A stretch of DNA of 64,000 nt from Leishmania donovani (GCF_000227135.1 NC_018242.1:342440-406439), one strand, 5' to 3'. Numbered from the stretch's first letter, positions 21,142 through 30,985 are shown. The notes: a model not told the origin generated them from the sequence alone. Numbers and translations: made by a program.

Positions 21142-21477
21142 TCACTTGGCCGCCATGGTGACATCTGGCGCCACTCTATCTGTGGTCGCTCCTGATGCTA
21201 ATAGGGTTGCCTCGGTCCCCATCGACGTTCTTGACGACGGCGGCACGTAGCCAGTCCTCCAGATGGTGTGAAGAGATCCAACGAACATGCCGACCCCGAT
21301 AGCGGTCGTCATGATGAGTGCCGCGAGGAGCAGACCGTACTCACGGGGGAGAAAGAGTGCTTGCGTGAAGTGCGACTCGTCCACGAACGGCATTACACCA
21401 ATCCAAAGAACGTAGTAGATGAAGAAGCTCGAGTTGCACGCCAGCAACAGCGTGCCCAAGGCGCGATCCGTCATCAT
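21142..21477 (-). CDS. DPM2: DPM2-like small membrane subunit
   Basis: The ORF of 111 residues starts at tandem ATGs (21477 and 21474). Two hydrophobic segments (about residues 8-30 and 48-69) flank a short loop carrying PFVDE and FLPREY, which match the conserved P-F-(I/V)-D and (Y/F)-F-L-P-R-x-Y features of DPM2. DPM2 is an ER membrane protein that stabilises dolichol-phosphate-mannose synthase in animals and also associates with the GPI-GlcNAc transferase. The C-terminal 40 residues are extra compared with the roughly 84-residue human protein and are polar. Since trypanosomatid DPM synthase is of the single-chain yeast type, a role in GPI synthesis is plausible here; that is inference. Confidence 0.8.
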   Translation of the reverse strand: MMTDRALGTLLLACNSSFFIYYVLWIGVMPFVDESHFTQALFLPREYGLLLAALIMTTAIGVGMFVGSLHTIWRTGYVPPSSRTSMGTEATLLASGATTDRVAPDVTMAAK

Positions 21478-22212
21478 CTTTTCTTACCCCCGTGTCTCAA
21501 GCCTCCCTGTTTCGTGTGTGTGTGTGTGTGTGTGTGAAGGTTCTGCGCACCGCTGCCTTGGCTCTTTTTCACTGATTATGTGCTGTGCGTGTGTGTGTGT
21601 GTGCGTGTGGGTAGGGAAGCAGCAGGGATGCATGCGAGAGTCATGGAGAGGGCGAGCGAGCGAGGCGTCGAAGCACCGCTTCATCGACGTCTACTTCCAT
21701 GGAGTCCATCCCCTACCCCGTGCGTTGCTTCTTCTGCACGCCGTCAGGGGGCGCGGAAGGATGAAGAGAGAGAACATCACCGGCAGAGGTGCAGGGAATG
21801 GCGAACCCAGATGGACCTCTCGACGCGACTCACATGCGTCTCGCCATCTCGTACCTCAAGGGCGCCGTTCGCCGGGTCATGGGGTGCCCTCCGTCCTCCG
21901 TTCTCCTCAGTCGTTTTTGTTCGTCATCCGTTACGGGTATGTATAGCGTGGGCTTTGCACCGTTTCGCATTCTCGCCGTGCTGCCGTCCCGCGCGTGTGT
22001 CAGACCGTACACACGTGCCCATGTGCGCACGGTAACGCGGTACCGCTTATGAAGTTAGCGCGTTAGACACAGGAGCCCGGGGGCAAGGGAGGGAAGGGGT
22101 TGAGGCGGAGGTCGCGTCCCAGCTTGAACTATCCACGCTCGACGTCGCGCTGTCGCGGGGACACACAGAAGGGGAGCTTCTGCACTGCTCGCTTCCTTCG
22201 AGCCTTCCACTG
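21478..22212. other. Intergenic spacer upstream of DPM2
   Basis: No gene is supported. It holds two GT microsatellites (21514-21536 and about 21588-21606). The first AG after CA-rich sequence on the minus strand lies near 21594-21593 and could be the splice acceptor of DPM2. The remainder should be the 3' UTR of the methyltransferase-REP fusion gene. Confidence 0.55.
21514..21536. repeat. GT microsatellite
   Basis: Uninterrupted GT dinucleotide run in the predicted 5' UTR of the DPM2-like gene. Confidence 0.9.
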
Positions 22213-25200
22213 CTAGTGCGGGAGCGGCTTTAGGAAGGCGTACGCCTGCGCTGCTTCCTCGTCGCCCTCCGCTACCGCTGCGGACGTTGCCGTGGCGGCT
22301 GTCGGCAGGCCAAGGGCATCAAGCACGCGCTTGTACGCCCTCTCAGCCTCCTGCACATAATGCCCATCGTACACAAGGTTCGGCAGCAGCGTCGGCACCT
22401 CGACAAGGTGAAAGTTCTCAGAACTTCGGCAGAGGTCAGCCGCCCGCGCCGCAGCCGAGCACACCGGCGTGGGCTCGACAGCCGATGGCGTAGCATCTTC
22501 TCCCGTCCGCCCGTGGTGCAGGAGATGTTTGCGGTCGTTCTCGTAGGCGCTCCGCAGCTTCATGGACTCCTCCCAACCGTACGGATGCGTCCAGCGCGTT
22601 TCGCTCGGCAGCTCCACCGGGTGCGGCACCACGCCGCGCTGAGCAACCTCGCGACTGTCCACGGTGAAGGCAGCCGCCAGAACGATGTCTCTGTAGGGGA
22701 CGCAGTACGGCTTTTCCGTCTTCGCGGTGGACGTGTAGTAGTGCATGACGTACTCATGCAGCTGCTCTTGCGAGAGCTGCTTTGCGTCGGCCGTGAAGTG
22801 CACTACACACGGGTCACACGCGGCACCACCGTCGGCGTCGCTTGCGGAGAAGCGCGCCGGTGCCTGGTCGGACGTGAACGACTGCTGCATGACCCACACC
22901 ACCGCTCGCGTCTGTGGCTCCCTCGCGAGGGCTGTGATGATCGGCGCAGCGGCCGTGTAGTCGCGCGCGTCATCCACCTCAATTACACCGGCGGCCTGCA
23001 TGGCTGCCAGCGAGAAGAGCGATGCGGTTTTAGTCGCCAGGACGACTCGGCTGAAGCGGACCACCGCTTCAGGGGATGCCGACGCAGTCGCAGGCTCGGC
23101 AGCCGCGCCCTTGTCGCTCGTTTTGGTCTGGTCCACTGCAGCGGCTAGAACAGGAGCGCCGCTCTGCTCCGCCGGCAGTGGGATGAGCGGCGTCCGGCCC
23201 TGCTCCTGCTCCTTGAGGAAGTCGTAGTACCAGTCGTTGACCCCGTAGCTCAGATAGTTCGCTGCGGCGAGCTCTTCTGGGGTGACGATGACCTTGGCGG
23301 GTACCCACTGCCCGTTGCTCAGTACGGCGTACTGCGTCTCTTTGCCTTCGTCAACGGCGACGCCGCGGAGGCTGCGGCGCAGCACAAAGATGCCGCCCCA
23401 GACGGCGGAGATGCGGCACATGTTCTGCGCCACCTCGGAGGCGCCATACGACATGGTGAGGTAAGGAGACTTGCCATCGAAGGCACCGGTGGAGAGAAGA
23501 AGATCGCGCACCATGCCCACCGACCGAACAAGAGGCGGCTCCGCCGCAGCCCCCTGGCTGCAGGCCACGCTTGTGCTGCTCGTCGCGGGCAGAACATCCA
23601 TCATGCCCATGAGCGAGACGACGTCGAGGACGGTGCCGGAGAGATCGTACTTGCTCTGCAAGAGCTCCGTCAAGGTGACCTGCGGATTCGCCTGCGCCTC
23701 GCGGGTGAAGACGGCCGCTGCCTTGGCCACAGCCGCCTCGGCGGCTACGGACGTGTTCGCGACGGACGGGTCGTCAGCCGGGTTCGCGGCCTTGGCGTGC
23801 AGCTGCTCCGCCACGGACGCCTCGACATCTTTCACGAAACGCATCATGCGACGCTTGTCAAAGAGCCCGATGGTGGCGTTGTGGAAGACGCTTGCCCGCG
23901 TCAGCGGAACCTCCATCGCAGTCGTCGTCGCCGCCGAGCCAGCACTGGTTGCTGTTGGGTGCTGCAGGAAGAGGAAGCGGTGCACGTGCTGGCACTCCAG
24001 CGATCGACCTATGCCAGAGGAGACGAGGTGGCTCAGCAGCGGACCACGCGCCATGTAGCACATCGGGAGCACGTCAAAGAGGTAGCGGCGGCGGCGTGCC
24101 TCCGGCACATCGTCGACGATGCGGTTGATGAAGATGTCTGGCGCGCTGAACGAAGACATCGACGATGGCGATGGCTGGCGCAAGTACTGGAGAAACGTAG
24201 CGTGGTCGAAGGTGGCCATGGCGGCAGCATAGTAATCCGCACCATCGCAGTGCAGCACCTTCAGCCCGTTTCGCGCCAGAGCGGCCGACAGGATCGACTG
24301 CACCATCCCCGTCCCCTGCAGCACCACGTCGAAGCACAGGCTCGTGTCCAAGCCGCAGCCGGCGGCGTCGTAGCGACGGGTGATCTTGTAGCACTTCACC
24401 GGCTTCCGCACTGACTCCGGCCCGCGATCCTCCGGGAACATCATTGGGTAGTCCTGCTCGTCCAGGTGCTCATACTGCAGTCCGCGGCGCACACACTTGT
24501 CGAAGAACTCGAAGTCGTGCAGCTGCTTATACGCGCGGTGGTGGGAGAAGACGCAGTAGCCGGCCGCGTGTGGATTCTTGGCCAGGAGCATGGCGAGCGT
24601 GTCGGCGAGGTCATCGTTGCAGACGTGGTTGAAGATGATGTCGGATAGGATGACGATGTCGTAGCCAGCGCCGCCGGTCGTGTACTGCATCACTTTAGCA
24701 ATGTCTTCCTTCTTGCCCCAGAGAAGGGGCTCCACGTAACAGCGGGTACTCATGGCGGCTTCCAGCTGATCAGCCGAGACGCTGTCGAGGTCGCCACCGT
24801 TGGCGAGCTGCTGCCGGGCTTGCTCCTCCATTTCGCGCTTCACGTCAGCGTCCATGTCGCCAGGGGCGCAGTTTGTCTCCAAGTTCAGCGCGAGGATGTC
24901 GAGTAGATTCGTGTCAGGGTAGTCCGTCATGACGCACAGCCGCGCGCCGTTCTTGTACGCTGCCAGCGTCGGAACGCCGAGGCCGGCACCAAGCTCGATG
25001 ACAGACTTGCCACGCACGTCGATCATACGCTCATCCATGCGCTTTACGAGATACTTGGCCGCGTTCCAGAGCTTGTGCCCCCACAGGCTGTGTCGCTTGT
25101 CACGGAAGCGAACCACCAGCGGCGGCGGCGCGAGGCGCACGAGGCGCTGACGTAGCAACGCCGCATCCTCCTCCGCCGTCGCCGCAGACGATACGTTGTC

Positions 25201-25347
25201 AAACCGGTCCAGGAGAGGGTTGAAGTAGGCGCACGTCGTCCCCTCCCCGGCGAGTGCCTGGCGGCTAATGAAGAGCGTCTGCAGCGGCGACTCCGGCACC
25301 TCTTCGACACCGCCGAACAAGTCCGCAAAGCCTTCCGCGTCCGACAT
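22213..25347 (-). CDS. Fusion of EFM7/NNT1-like methyltransferase and Rab escort protein (REP/GDI family)
   Basis: One uninterrupted frame of 1044 residues starts at the ATG at 25347 (MSDAEGFADLFGGVEE). Residues about 80-320 form a class I SAM-dependent methyltransferase of the METTL/EFM7 (formerly nicotinamide N-methyltransferase-like) group: SLWGHKLWNAAKY at 87-99, motif I VIELGAGLGVPTLAA at 116-130, TDYPD at 141-145 and DIVILSDIIFNH at 230-241. Residues about 338-1000 belong to the Rab GDI/REP family: the FAD-type start DVVLQGTGMVQSIL at 340-353, LHCDGADYY at 365-373, and the conserved region SPYLTMSYGASEVAQ at 627-641, followed by RISAVWGG at 645-652. REP presents newly made Rab proteins to geranylgeranyl transferase II; EFM7 relatives methylate the N-terminus of eEF1A. 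Large insertions make this REP part longer than GDI and point to REP over GDI. Confidence 0.88.
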   Translation of the reverse strand: MSDAEGFADLFGGVEEVPESPLQTLFISRQALAGEGTTCAYFNPLLDRFDNVSSAATAEEDAALLRQRLVRLAPPPLVVRFRDKRHSLWGHKLWNAAKYLVKRMDERMIDVRGKSVIELGAGLGVPTLAAYKNGARLCVMTDYPDTNLLDILALNLETNCAPGDMDADVKREMEEQARQQLANGGDLDSVSADQLEAAMSTRCYVEPLLWGKKEDIAKVMQYTTGGAGYDIVILSDIIFNHVCNDDLADTLAMLLAKNPHAAGYCVFSHHRAYKQLHDFEFFDKCVRRGLQYEHLDEQDYPMMFPEDRGPESVRKPVKCYKITRRYDAAGCGLDTSLCFDVVLQGTGMVQSILSAALARNGLKVLHCDGADYYAAAMATFDHATFLQYLRQPSPSSMSSFSAPDIFINRIVDDVPEARRRRYLFDVLPMCYMARGPLLSHLVSSGIGRSLECQHVHRFLFLQHPTATSAGSAATTTAMEVPLTRASVFHNATIGLFDKRRMMRFVKDVEASVAEQLHAKAANPADDPSVANTSVAAEAAVAKAAAVFTREAQANPQVTLTELLQSKYDLSGTVLDVVSLMGMMDVLPATSSTSVACSQGAAAEPPLVRSVGMVRDLLLSTGAFDGKSPYLTMSYGASEVAQNMCRISAVWGGIFVLRRSLRGVAVDEGKETQYAVLSNGQWVPAKVIVTPEELAAANYLSYGVNDWYYDFLKEQEQGRTPLIPLPAEQSGAPVLAAAVDQTKTSDKGAAAEPATASASPEAVVRFSRVVLATKTASLFSLAAMQAAGVIEVDDARDYTAAAPIITALAREPQTRAVVWVMQQSFTSDQAPARFSASDADGGAACDPCVVHFTADAKQLSQEQLHEYVMHYYTSTAKTEKPYCVPYRDIVLAAAFTVDSREVAQRGVVPHPVELPSETRWTHPYGWEESMKLRSAYENDRKHLLHHGRTGEDATPSAVEPTPVCSAAARAADLCRSSENFHLVEVPTLLPNLVYDGHYVQEAERAYKRVLDALGLPTAATATSAAVAEGDEEAAQAYAFLKPLPH

Positions 25348-25485
25348 GCGTGGGTGAGGTGAGGTGGTGGTGCTGGGGCAATAGGGGCAGCAGCAGTGAG
25401 CGCTTTATGGACTCCTGCGTGGTCTGAATGAGGTTGTCGGTGGGGGAACAAGCAACGCTGAGAGAACGGTGTCTGTGACTGGATG

Positions 25486-25487
25486 CT
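25486..25487 (-). promoter_or_regulatory. Putative trans-splice acceptor for the methyltransferase-REP gene
   Basis: On the minus strand the pyrimidine tract TCTCCTTCCTCCCTCCCCCT (about 25555-25536) is followed by sequence free of AG until 25487-25486. Use of this AG gives a 5' UTR of about 138 bases; further AGs follow within 15 bases, so the exact site may vary. Confidence 0.45.
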
Positions 25488-26081
25488 GCGAGGCGGATAT
25501 GCGAGTGAGCGGGTGTGGGCGTGCGGCGTCACGGAAGGGGGAGGGAGGAAGGAGATTGTGGGCGAGGCGCTGCAGACGCCACACACACACATACACACAC
25601 ACACATGCACACACAGAGGTTCCTTCGAGGAACGGTAGATGGTGAGGACGAGGCGGCGGGGAAGGGAGAGGGATGAGTGATGAGGAAGCGCACGCAGAGA
25701 ATGCGAGGGCGGAAAGGGGGAAGGACGGACGTGCGTCAGGGTTCAGGTGCGGATGGTGGTGCCCTCTCCCAGGGGCGTCGCTCGCGGCCATCTGTGCGGG
25801 CAAAAGAAAAGCGCAGGTGAGCCGTCGACCGCGAGGGAAGGGGGTCGGTGGTTGGGTGCGCGTACACCCCGCGTGCGTGCGTGTGCTGCGCAGTTAACGG
25901 ACCGTGACATTTCCAGAGAGCACGGGCGAGCTTGTTCAGGATGTTGATGCGTTTTCGTTTTCCGAGAACGGTGGCAGAGGGCCGAGCCTAGGAGCGGGTG
26001 ATGCACGTGTGCTCCTCCCCCTTCCCTCTTCCCGTTTCTCACGCGAGAGGCGACAGCAGTCGCGGCGGTAGGGGCGTGGTG
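25488..26081. other. Intergenic spacer
   Basis: No gene is supported. It contains a CA microsatellite (about 25580-25616) and otherwise repeat-poor GC-rich sequence expected to be the 3' UTR of the gene ending at 26082. Confidence 0.55.
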
Positions 26082-27392
26082 CTACAGCGTGGCGGAGAGC
26101 GCACGCAACAGTGGCAGCCCACCCAGCTGTGCACAGGCGCGTGCCAGCGGATGGGACTGCACAGTCTCTCTGAAGAGCGAGGGTTTGGTCTCGCTTAGGT
26201 AGCGAAGGCGGTCGCCATGGCGGTTAAGCAGCGAGCGTGCACGGCGCAGCAGGCGTAGGCGATGCGCTTCCATCCCTGCCTGCTTTTCCGCATCAAGAGA
26301 GAGCTCGTGCGCATCCAGCAGGTCGCTGGCCACGACACGCGACTTTTCGGGATAGATGGGGGCGGCATCGCCGGCACGCGCAGTGGGGGCAAGCGCTGGC
26401 AGCGGCCCGTTGAGCGACGCTGGCTGTGCACAGCGGCCCCACGGCGGCGGCCGCGGCGGGGAACAGAGAGGGCAGCGGGTTTCATGCGCAACGGATACGC
26501 GATCGAGAACGGTCTCGAACATCCGAAGGGCCTCTGCGTGCGCTGCGTTGAGCGAGGTAGCAGCAACAGCAGCAGTCACTGAGGAAGCAGACCGCGTCAT
26601 CTGGCACTCACGCACCATGGCGTACTTTGTGCCCATCTCAGAGGCAACAGCGACTGTGGTGGGGTGCCACGCAGCGGCGCCGATCGACTCGGCCCGTGAC
26701 GTTGTCGTAGAGCAGGAGCACGGCGAGCTCAGCCCGTTGCCTCGCACATTCACTACCTCGCCGTAGTCATCACCATCGTCCACCTCGGCAACGCTACAGC
26801 CGTCGACCAGAGACATCGAGGGGGATGGGAGATAACGAATAGAAGGGGACAAGGCGCAGCGGGGGCACTCCAAGAGAAGCGCGTCCTCAACGGGGCTTTC
26901 GGCCAGGCACGCACGTCGCGGCACCTCGGCCACCTTCTCGCGCGTGGCGGTCGCCTCACGTGCTCGTTTGAAGTTTCGGTAAATTGCCATGAAGGACCAT
27001 CTGCCGGACAGGCGGCCGCCAACATCAGCAGAGCTTGCGCGGCGCGGCTCCTCCAGGGCAGCAGCCGTCGTTGCTGTCGTGCGCGATGCAGGATCTAGCG
27101 CGTACGACGAGGAGGGCTCGCGAATGACCCCGGCCGAAGGGCTCGAAAACGGAAAGAGGTGCCGCGGCAGCAGGGTGTAACGCGCGCGCTCCTGCACGAA
27201 CGCATCGGACCACAGTGGGGCTGGTAAGAGCAATTCCAGCGACCGGAAGCTGGGGTGTTGGTAGCACGTCACCTCGCTCGACGCGGTAAGGTACTTGAAT
27301 GGAGCGGGGGCGGATGGGCAGCTGCCTGTGATGCTGCTGGAGATGCTCTCCGCATCGTAGGATGGGCCTCGTGCGCGGGAGAGCCCGGTCAT
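26082..27392 (-). CDS. Unknown protein with two distant CxxC pairs
   Basis: The protein is 436 residues from the ATG at 27392 (MTGLSRARGPSYD); the frame is open 43 codons further but without an ATG. Residues 40-85 look conserved in style (aromatic/Leu-rich, e.g. SLELLLPAPLWSDAFVQER). Two Cys pairs, CPRC at 176-179 and CPLC at 307-310, could together bind one zinc ion even though about 125 residues separate them. The last 90 residues are helical and charged (LDAHELSLDAEKQAGMEAHR and RLRYLSETKPSLFRETVQ), ending in a Leu-rich tail slightly reminiscent of a PUB domain. No family could be assigned. Middle regions are Ser/Ala-rich and likely disordered. Confidence 0.7.
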   Translation of the reverse strand: MTGLSRARGPSYDAESISSSITGSCPSAPAPFKYLTASSEVTCYQHPSFRSLELLLPAPLWSDAFVQERARYTLLPRHLFPFSSPSAGVIREPSSSYALDPASRTTATTAAALEEPRRASSADVGGRLSGRWSFMAIYRNFKRAREATATREKVAEVPRRACLAESPVEDALLLECPRCALSPSIRYLPSPSMSLVDGCSVAEVDDGDDYGEVVNVRGNGLSSPCSCSTTTSRAESIGAAAWHPTTVAVASEMGTKYAMVRECQMTRSASSVTAAVAATSLNAAHAEALRMFETVLDRVSVAHETRCPLCSPPRPPPWGRCAQPASLNGPLPALAPTARAGDAAPIYPEKSRVVASDLLDAHELSLDAEKQAGMEAHRLRLLRRARSLLNRHGDRLRYLSETKPSLFRETVQSHPLARACAQLGGLPLLRALSATL

Positions 27393-28318
27393 GTATACTC
27401 GCGATCCGCGGTGTGGAGGAGGTGCGTGCGTGCGCGCGTGCTTTTTGCTCCCTTCCTCTTCTAGGCGAAAATCTGTGTGCAATGCGTGTGTGCGTCTCTC
27501 CCTAACCCTCAATGAAGCCACATGCTCTTGCCGTCGCTGTTTATCGACCTACTCAGTCAAGGACAGTACCCCCCCCCCCACACACACACAAACGTGGCAG
27601 CTGAGTAGCGTTGCATGGAGCGGCGGCGGTGGTGACGATGACAATGCCAGCGTCGAAACAGCGGCCGCGTCGCGTGTTGGGCGACGCTGACGCCGCCACA
27701 GCGGGAGTAAGGAGGGACAGTGGAGTTGTGTGTGTGTGTGTGCGTGCGCCTTCGCGGCTAACCAACGAATACAAGGCCGTGGCCGCGCCCGGGTGTGGGG
27801 AGCGGGGTCGAGAGGACGTTCGGGCTTACGAGTCAGAGAGTTGCCGCAGGTCAATCATTGAGGGAGGGAGGAGGGAGAAGTGCAGTGAAGAGAGCCGCGA
27901 CAGGCAGACAGGTGTGCTCGCTGGGCGTCAATGGCTGCGCTCCTTCTCCCTTGCTGTTTCGCCGCGCGTATGTGTGCGGCATGCGGTAAGGAAGGTGGAG
28001 CCATCTGCAGCCAACGATATGACACACGTACCCACAGAGTCCTCTGGCATGCCGGTGGAGCGGTGCACCAGCGTGCAAGTCACAGTGCCTGGAGGGCGTA
28101 CCGCGGCAGAGCGGGGGTGGGTAGGAGGGGTATCACGGACTCTCTACAGCCGAATGCGCGTGCTCTCACCACCGAGGGGTGGGGACTTCCCTCCCTTCTC
28201 CTCGCATCAAGGGCACCCTCCACAGCGACGCCTCATGCGCACAGATATGCGCGTGCACCATCACAGACGAGAGGCGCAGAGCGCGATGAGTCGCTGGCGC
28301 CCCCCCCCTCCCCCAGCT
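27393..28318. other. Intergenic spacer
   Basis: About 0.9 kb without a supported gene on either strand. It has a C-run adjoining a CA run at about 27570-27591 and GT repeats near 27726-27742. A 372-codon plus-strand ORF crosses part of it, but has repeat-derived composition and runs on as the shadow of the coiled-coil gene that ends at 28319. Confidence 0.6.
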
Positions 28319-30985
28319 TCACGCATAGTTCAAGATGGCCTTGAACTTTTCTTCCCAAGCCCTCATCCTCGCCAACGGTGTGCCGACGACAGCCGCATCA
28401 ACGGCCGTGGAGGTATGCTGCCTCGATGGTGCGTGCCAGGGGGTGAAGTGAGCCTGCTCCAGTGCCTCGCTGTCGACAGGTACGCCAGCCTTGTCCCTTG
28501 CCGCACTGTTGTCGTCGCCGTAGGGTCGCTGCGCCAGCGCGATCACCTCAGCATCGCCATCGCCCTCTGGCGCCGCAAGCACCGACGGCTGTACAACGAC
28601 CATGAGGGAGCTGGGAAAGGCCGACGGCAGCCGCGGCGCACCAGACGTCGCCGTGCTGGCGCTGCTTGTCAGCTGCGCACCGTGGACCCGTGCAGTTTCG
28701 TCTGCGCGTGCTCCGGGTGCATGCCTTAGTGCCTTATCCGTACTCGGCGAAGGCGAGTAGCTCAGTGATCGGCTGGGGCTGCGACACACCGATGACGGGG
28801 CGGCGAACCCGCTGGGCTGGTCGATGGTTGTCAGTCGATCCATCTGTGCGTCAGCCCACGTGACGCGCGGCGCAGGTGAGCTGTCGACCGGCGGCACCAC
28901 CAACGCGGACGCCGCCGCTGTCGCTGGTTTCGCTTCCGCTCCATCCCTTGGCCCCACCGACAACACGGCTTTGTCGACGCCCTCCTGCTGCTGTCCCGCC
29001 CGCTCCGCTGCCGTTGCGTTGCGAGCTTGCTGGAGGAGCGCCAGCTGGGTCTTCAGCAGAGCGCATTCCCGTGCATAGCCGTCGCGCTCGTCTTTCAACG
29101 CGTAGAGCCGCGCCTGCCAGTGCGCCTCTCGTTGAGCGCGCAGCATGGACTGATGCTCAGCCGCGCTGGCACGACGGGTTGCCGCGACGACGTCGCATTC
29201 TAGTGTTGCTCGGGTGCGCTCGAGATTTGCACGGTACTCTTGCTGCGCTTGCTCCGCCGCGGCACGCGCTTCGATCTTGAGTTGCGAGACGTTGTCCTGC
29301 TGCGCCTGCGCAAGATCCCGCATGTCGTGCATCGCGGCGTCCAAGGCCGACTGTACAGCGGCACGACGCTGCTGCTCTTGGAAAAGAGCAGCGCGGGCCT
29401 GTCGGAGCTGCGCTTCAAGGTCTGCGCTGCGGTGCTCATCTCCTGGTGGCTGCCGCTGCGGATGCCGCGCATAGGCGGCAGCGGGGGTTGATGTGAGCCC
29501 GCTGCTGGCGAAGACCACGTCGTCCACACAAGCACGAAGCACTGTGTCGAGGTGCTCGAGCGCACTTTGCAGCGCCAGCAGCGGGCGTGCCAGTGACCAT
29601 GACGAAGGTGAATCGCTCGCTTTCCGTCCACGTGACGCGTCCAGGAGGGCCTGAGCCACACGCGCTGTTTCCGGTTCCTCGGGATCATCGTCGTTAGTCG
29701 TGTGGGTATTGCGGGAGCAGTTCCCGCACAGCACCGCACCATACTCGCGCAGCAGCGAGCTGCGCGACAAGCAGCGAAGCACGGCACGGCAGAGATCGCG
29801 GAGGTTCGCCTGGAGCGTTGCGCGAGACTTTTCATTGGACGTGGCGCAGCTCTCTGCGGCATTTGCAGCACTGCGGCTGCGGTCCGGCTGCTGCTGTTCC
29901 CGTTGCTGCCCAGCGGGGGAGTTTAGCAGTGACGCGTTCTCCTCTGCCCACTCAGAGGCACAACGACGCGGGTAGGCCACGCTGTTCGTGCCACAGCCTC
30001 TTGGGATGCTGCAGGTACCTTCGCTCTCACCGCCGCAGTGGTGGCCGCTGTCGCCGGGGGTGGACAAGTTCGGAGTTGTGGAGGTAGAGTCTGCCGATGC
30101 ACTGCTACTTCTCGACTGCTGTTCCTGTCCCTCCGTCTGCTGCACTGCTCTCTTCCGAGGATTCAGCTGCTTTTGAAGGCGGCGCAGCTTGTCGAGCAGC
30201 TTCCGCGTGAGCGTCTCCGACGAGACTTGCGCGGCGGCAAACTCCGCCTCCCACCGTGCCTGGAGCGCGCGCTCGCGCCGCAGAGCCCGATTCTCCACCT
30301 GCAGCGCCCGCTGCCTCCAATATTGCAGCTGCTCTTCCAGCTCGAGAACGTGGTAGTGCTCCAGCACCGCGGAGCCGCCCGTGGCGACTGTCTGGTGGCG
30401 TTCTTGGTCATCGCTGCAGTGGCGGGCACCGAGCGCAACGCCGTCTGACCACAGCTCTGTCGGCGCGCTCGTCAGCGCAGATGCCGCACGCCAATGAATG
30501 ACGGGCACCTTAGCACTGTTGTTTCCGTGCTCGCTAGGCTGAAGTTGTTGTGCGCCCAAGTGAGCAGAGGCGATGTGCGGGGAGTGGCTGCTGGAGCGTG
30601 AGGAGACGGGGGTGGAGGACTGGCGAGGATGCCGCATGCGCCTCCTACAAGGATGCGCGAGATGACCTGCTGCCTCGCCCTTGCCTTCGCAGAAAACCGG
30701 CGGCGGTCGAAGGGGCCCGCAGCTAGCGAGCCCGTTCGCGTCATCGGCTGGCGATGCTGCGCTAGCGGAGCTGGAGGTTGCAGAGGCCATTTTCGGCATG
30801 CGCGTTGGAGCTGGAGACGGCTTGCGTGATGCGGCCGCGAGAAGGACAGAGGCATGAGTAAGTGGACCACGCTGATGCTGTGGCTCCTCTACATGTGCAT
30901 AATCCTCTTCCTCCGCATCTTTCGCATACACGGCATGGCACGCATGCGACCGCCATCGCGGGCGACGAACTCGAGGGTCCGACAT
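28319..30985 (-). CDS. Coiled-coil protein, function unknown
   Basis: The protein is 888 residues from the ATG at 30985 (MSDPRVRRPRWRSH). The frame is open for 184 more codons upstream, but that part encodes CA/CT leader sequence and begins without an ATG. The first 200 residues are Ser/Pro/His-rich and probably disordered. A strong coiled coil spans about residues 215-300 (VLELEEQLQYWRQRALQVEN ... RKLLDKLRRLQKQL) and a longer one about 530-690 (Gln/Ala/Arg-rich heptads). The C-terminus is a compact amphipathic end, LARMRAWEEKFKAILNYA, of the sort conserved in orthologous families. No catalytic motif was seen and the cellular role cannot be told. Confidence 0.78.
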   Translation of the reverse strand: MSDPRVRRPRWRSHACHAVYAKDAEEEDYAHVEEPQHQRGPLTHASVLLAAASRKPSPAPTRMPKMASATSSSASAASPADDANGLASCGPLRPPPVFCEGKGEAAGHLAHPCRRRMRHPRQSSTPVSSRSSSHSPHIASAHLGAQQLQPSEHGNNSAKVPVIHWRAASALTSAPTELWSDGVALGARHCSDDQERHQTVATGGSAVLEHYHVLELEEQLQYWRQRALQVENRALRRERALQARWEAEFAAAQVSSETLTRKLLDKLRRLQKQLNPRKRAVQQTEGQEQQSRSSSASADSTSTTPNLSTPGDSGHHCGGESEGTCSIPRGCGTNSVAYPRRCASEWAEENASLLNSPAGQQREQQQPDRSRSAANAAESCATSNEKSRATLQANLRDLCRAVLRCLSRSSLLREYGAVLCGNCSRNTHTTNDDDPEEPETARVAQALLDASRGRKASDSPSSWSLARPLLALQSALEHLDTVLRACVDDVVFASSGLTSTPAAAYARHPQRQPPGDEHRSADLEAQLRQARAALFQEQQRRAAVQSALDAAMHDMRDLAQAQQDNVSQLKIEARAAAEQAQQEYRANLERTRATLECDVVAATRRASAAEHQSMLRAQREAHWQARLYALKDERDGYARECALLKTQLALLQQARNATAAERAGQQQEGVDKAVLSVGPRDGAEAKPATAAASALVVPPVDSSPAPRVTWADAQMDRLTTIDQPSGFAAPSSVCRSPSRSLSYSPSPSTDKALRHAPGARADETARVHGAQLTSSASTATSGAPRLPSAFPSSLMVVVQPSVLAAPEGDGDAEVIALAQRPYGDDNSAARDKAGVPVDSEALEQAHFTPWHAPSRQHTSTAVDAAVVGTPLARMRAWEEKFKAILNYA

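Noticed and set aside
27497..27510. CCCTAACCCT, a telomere-repeat-like string
   Set aside because: Only one and a half units, in the middle of an ordinary spacer; chance match.
27611..28729. Plus-strand ORF of 372 codons
   Set aside because: It spans a spacer and the antisense of a real gene, with Arg/Ser/His-rich composition and no domain; a plus-strand gene would break the polycistronic unit.
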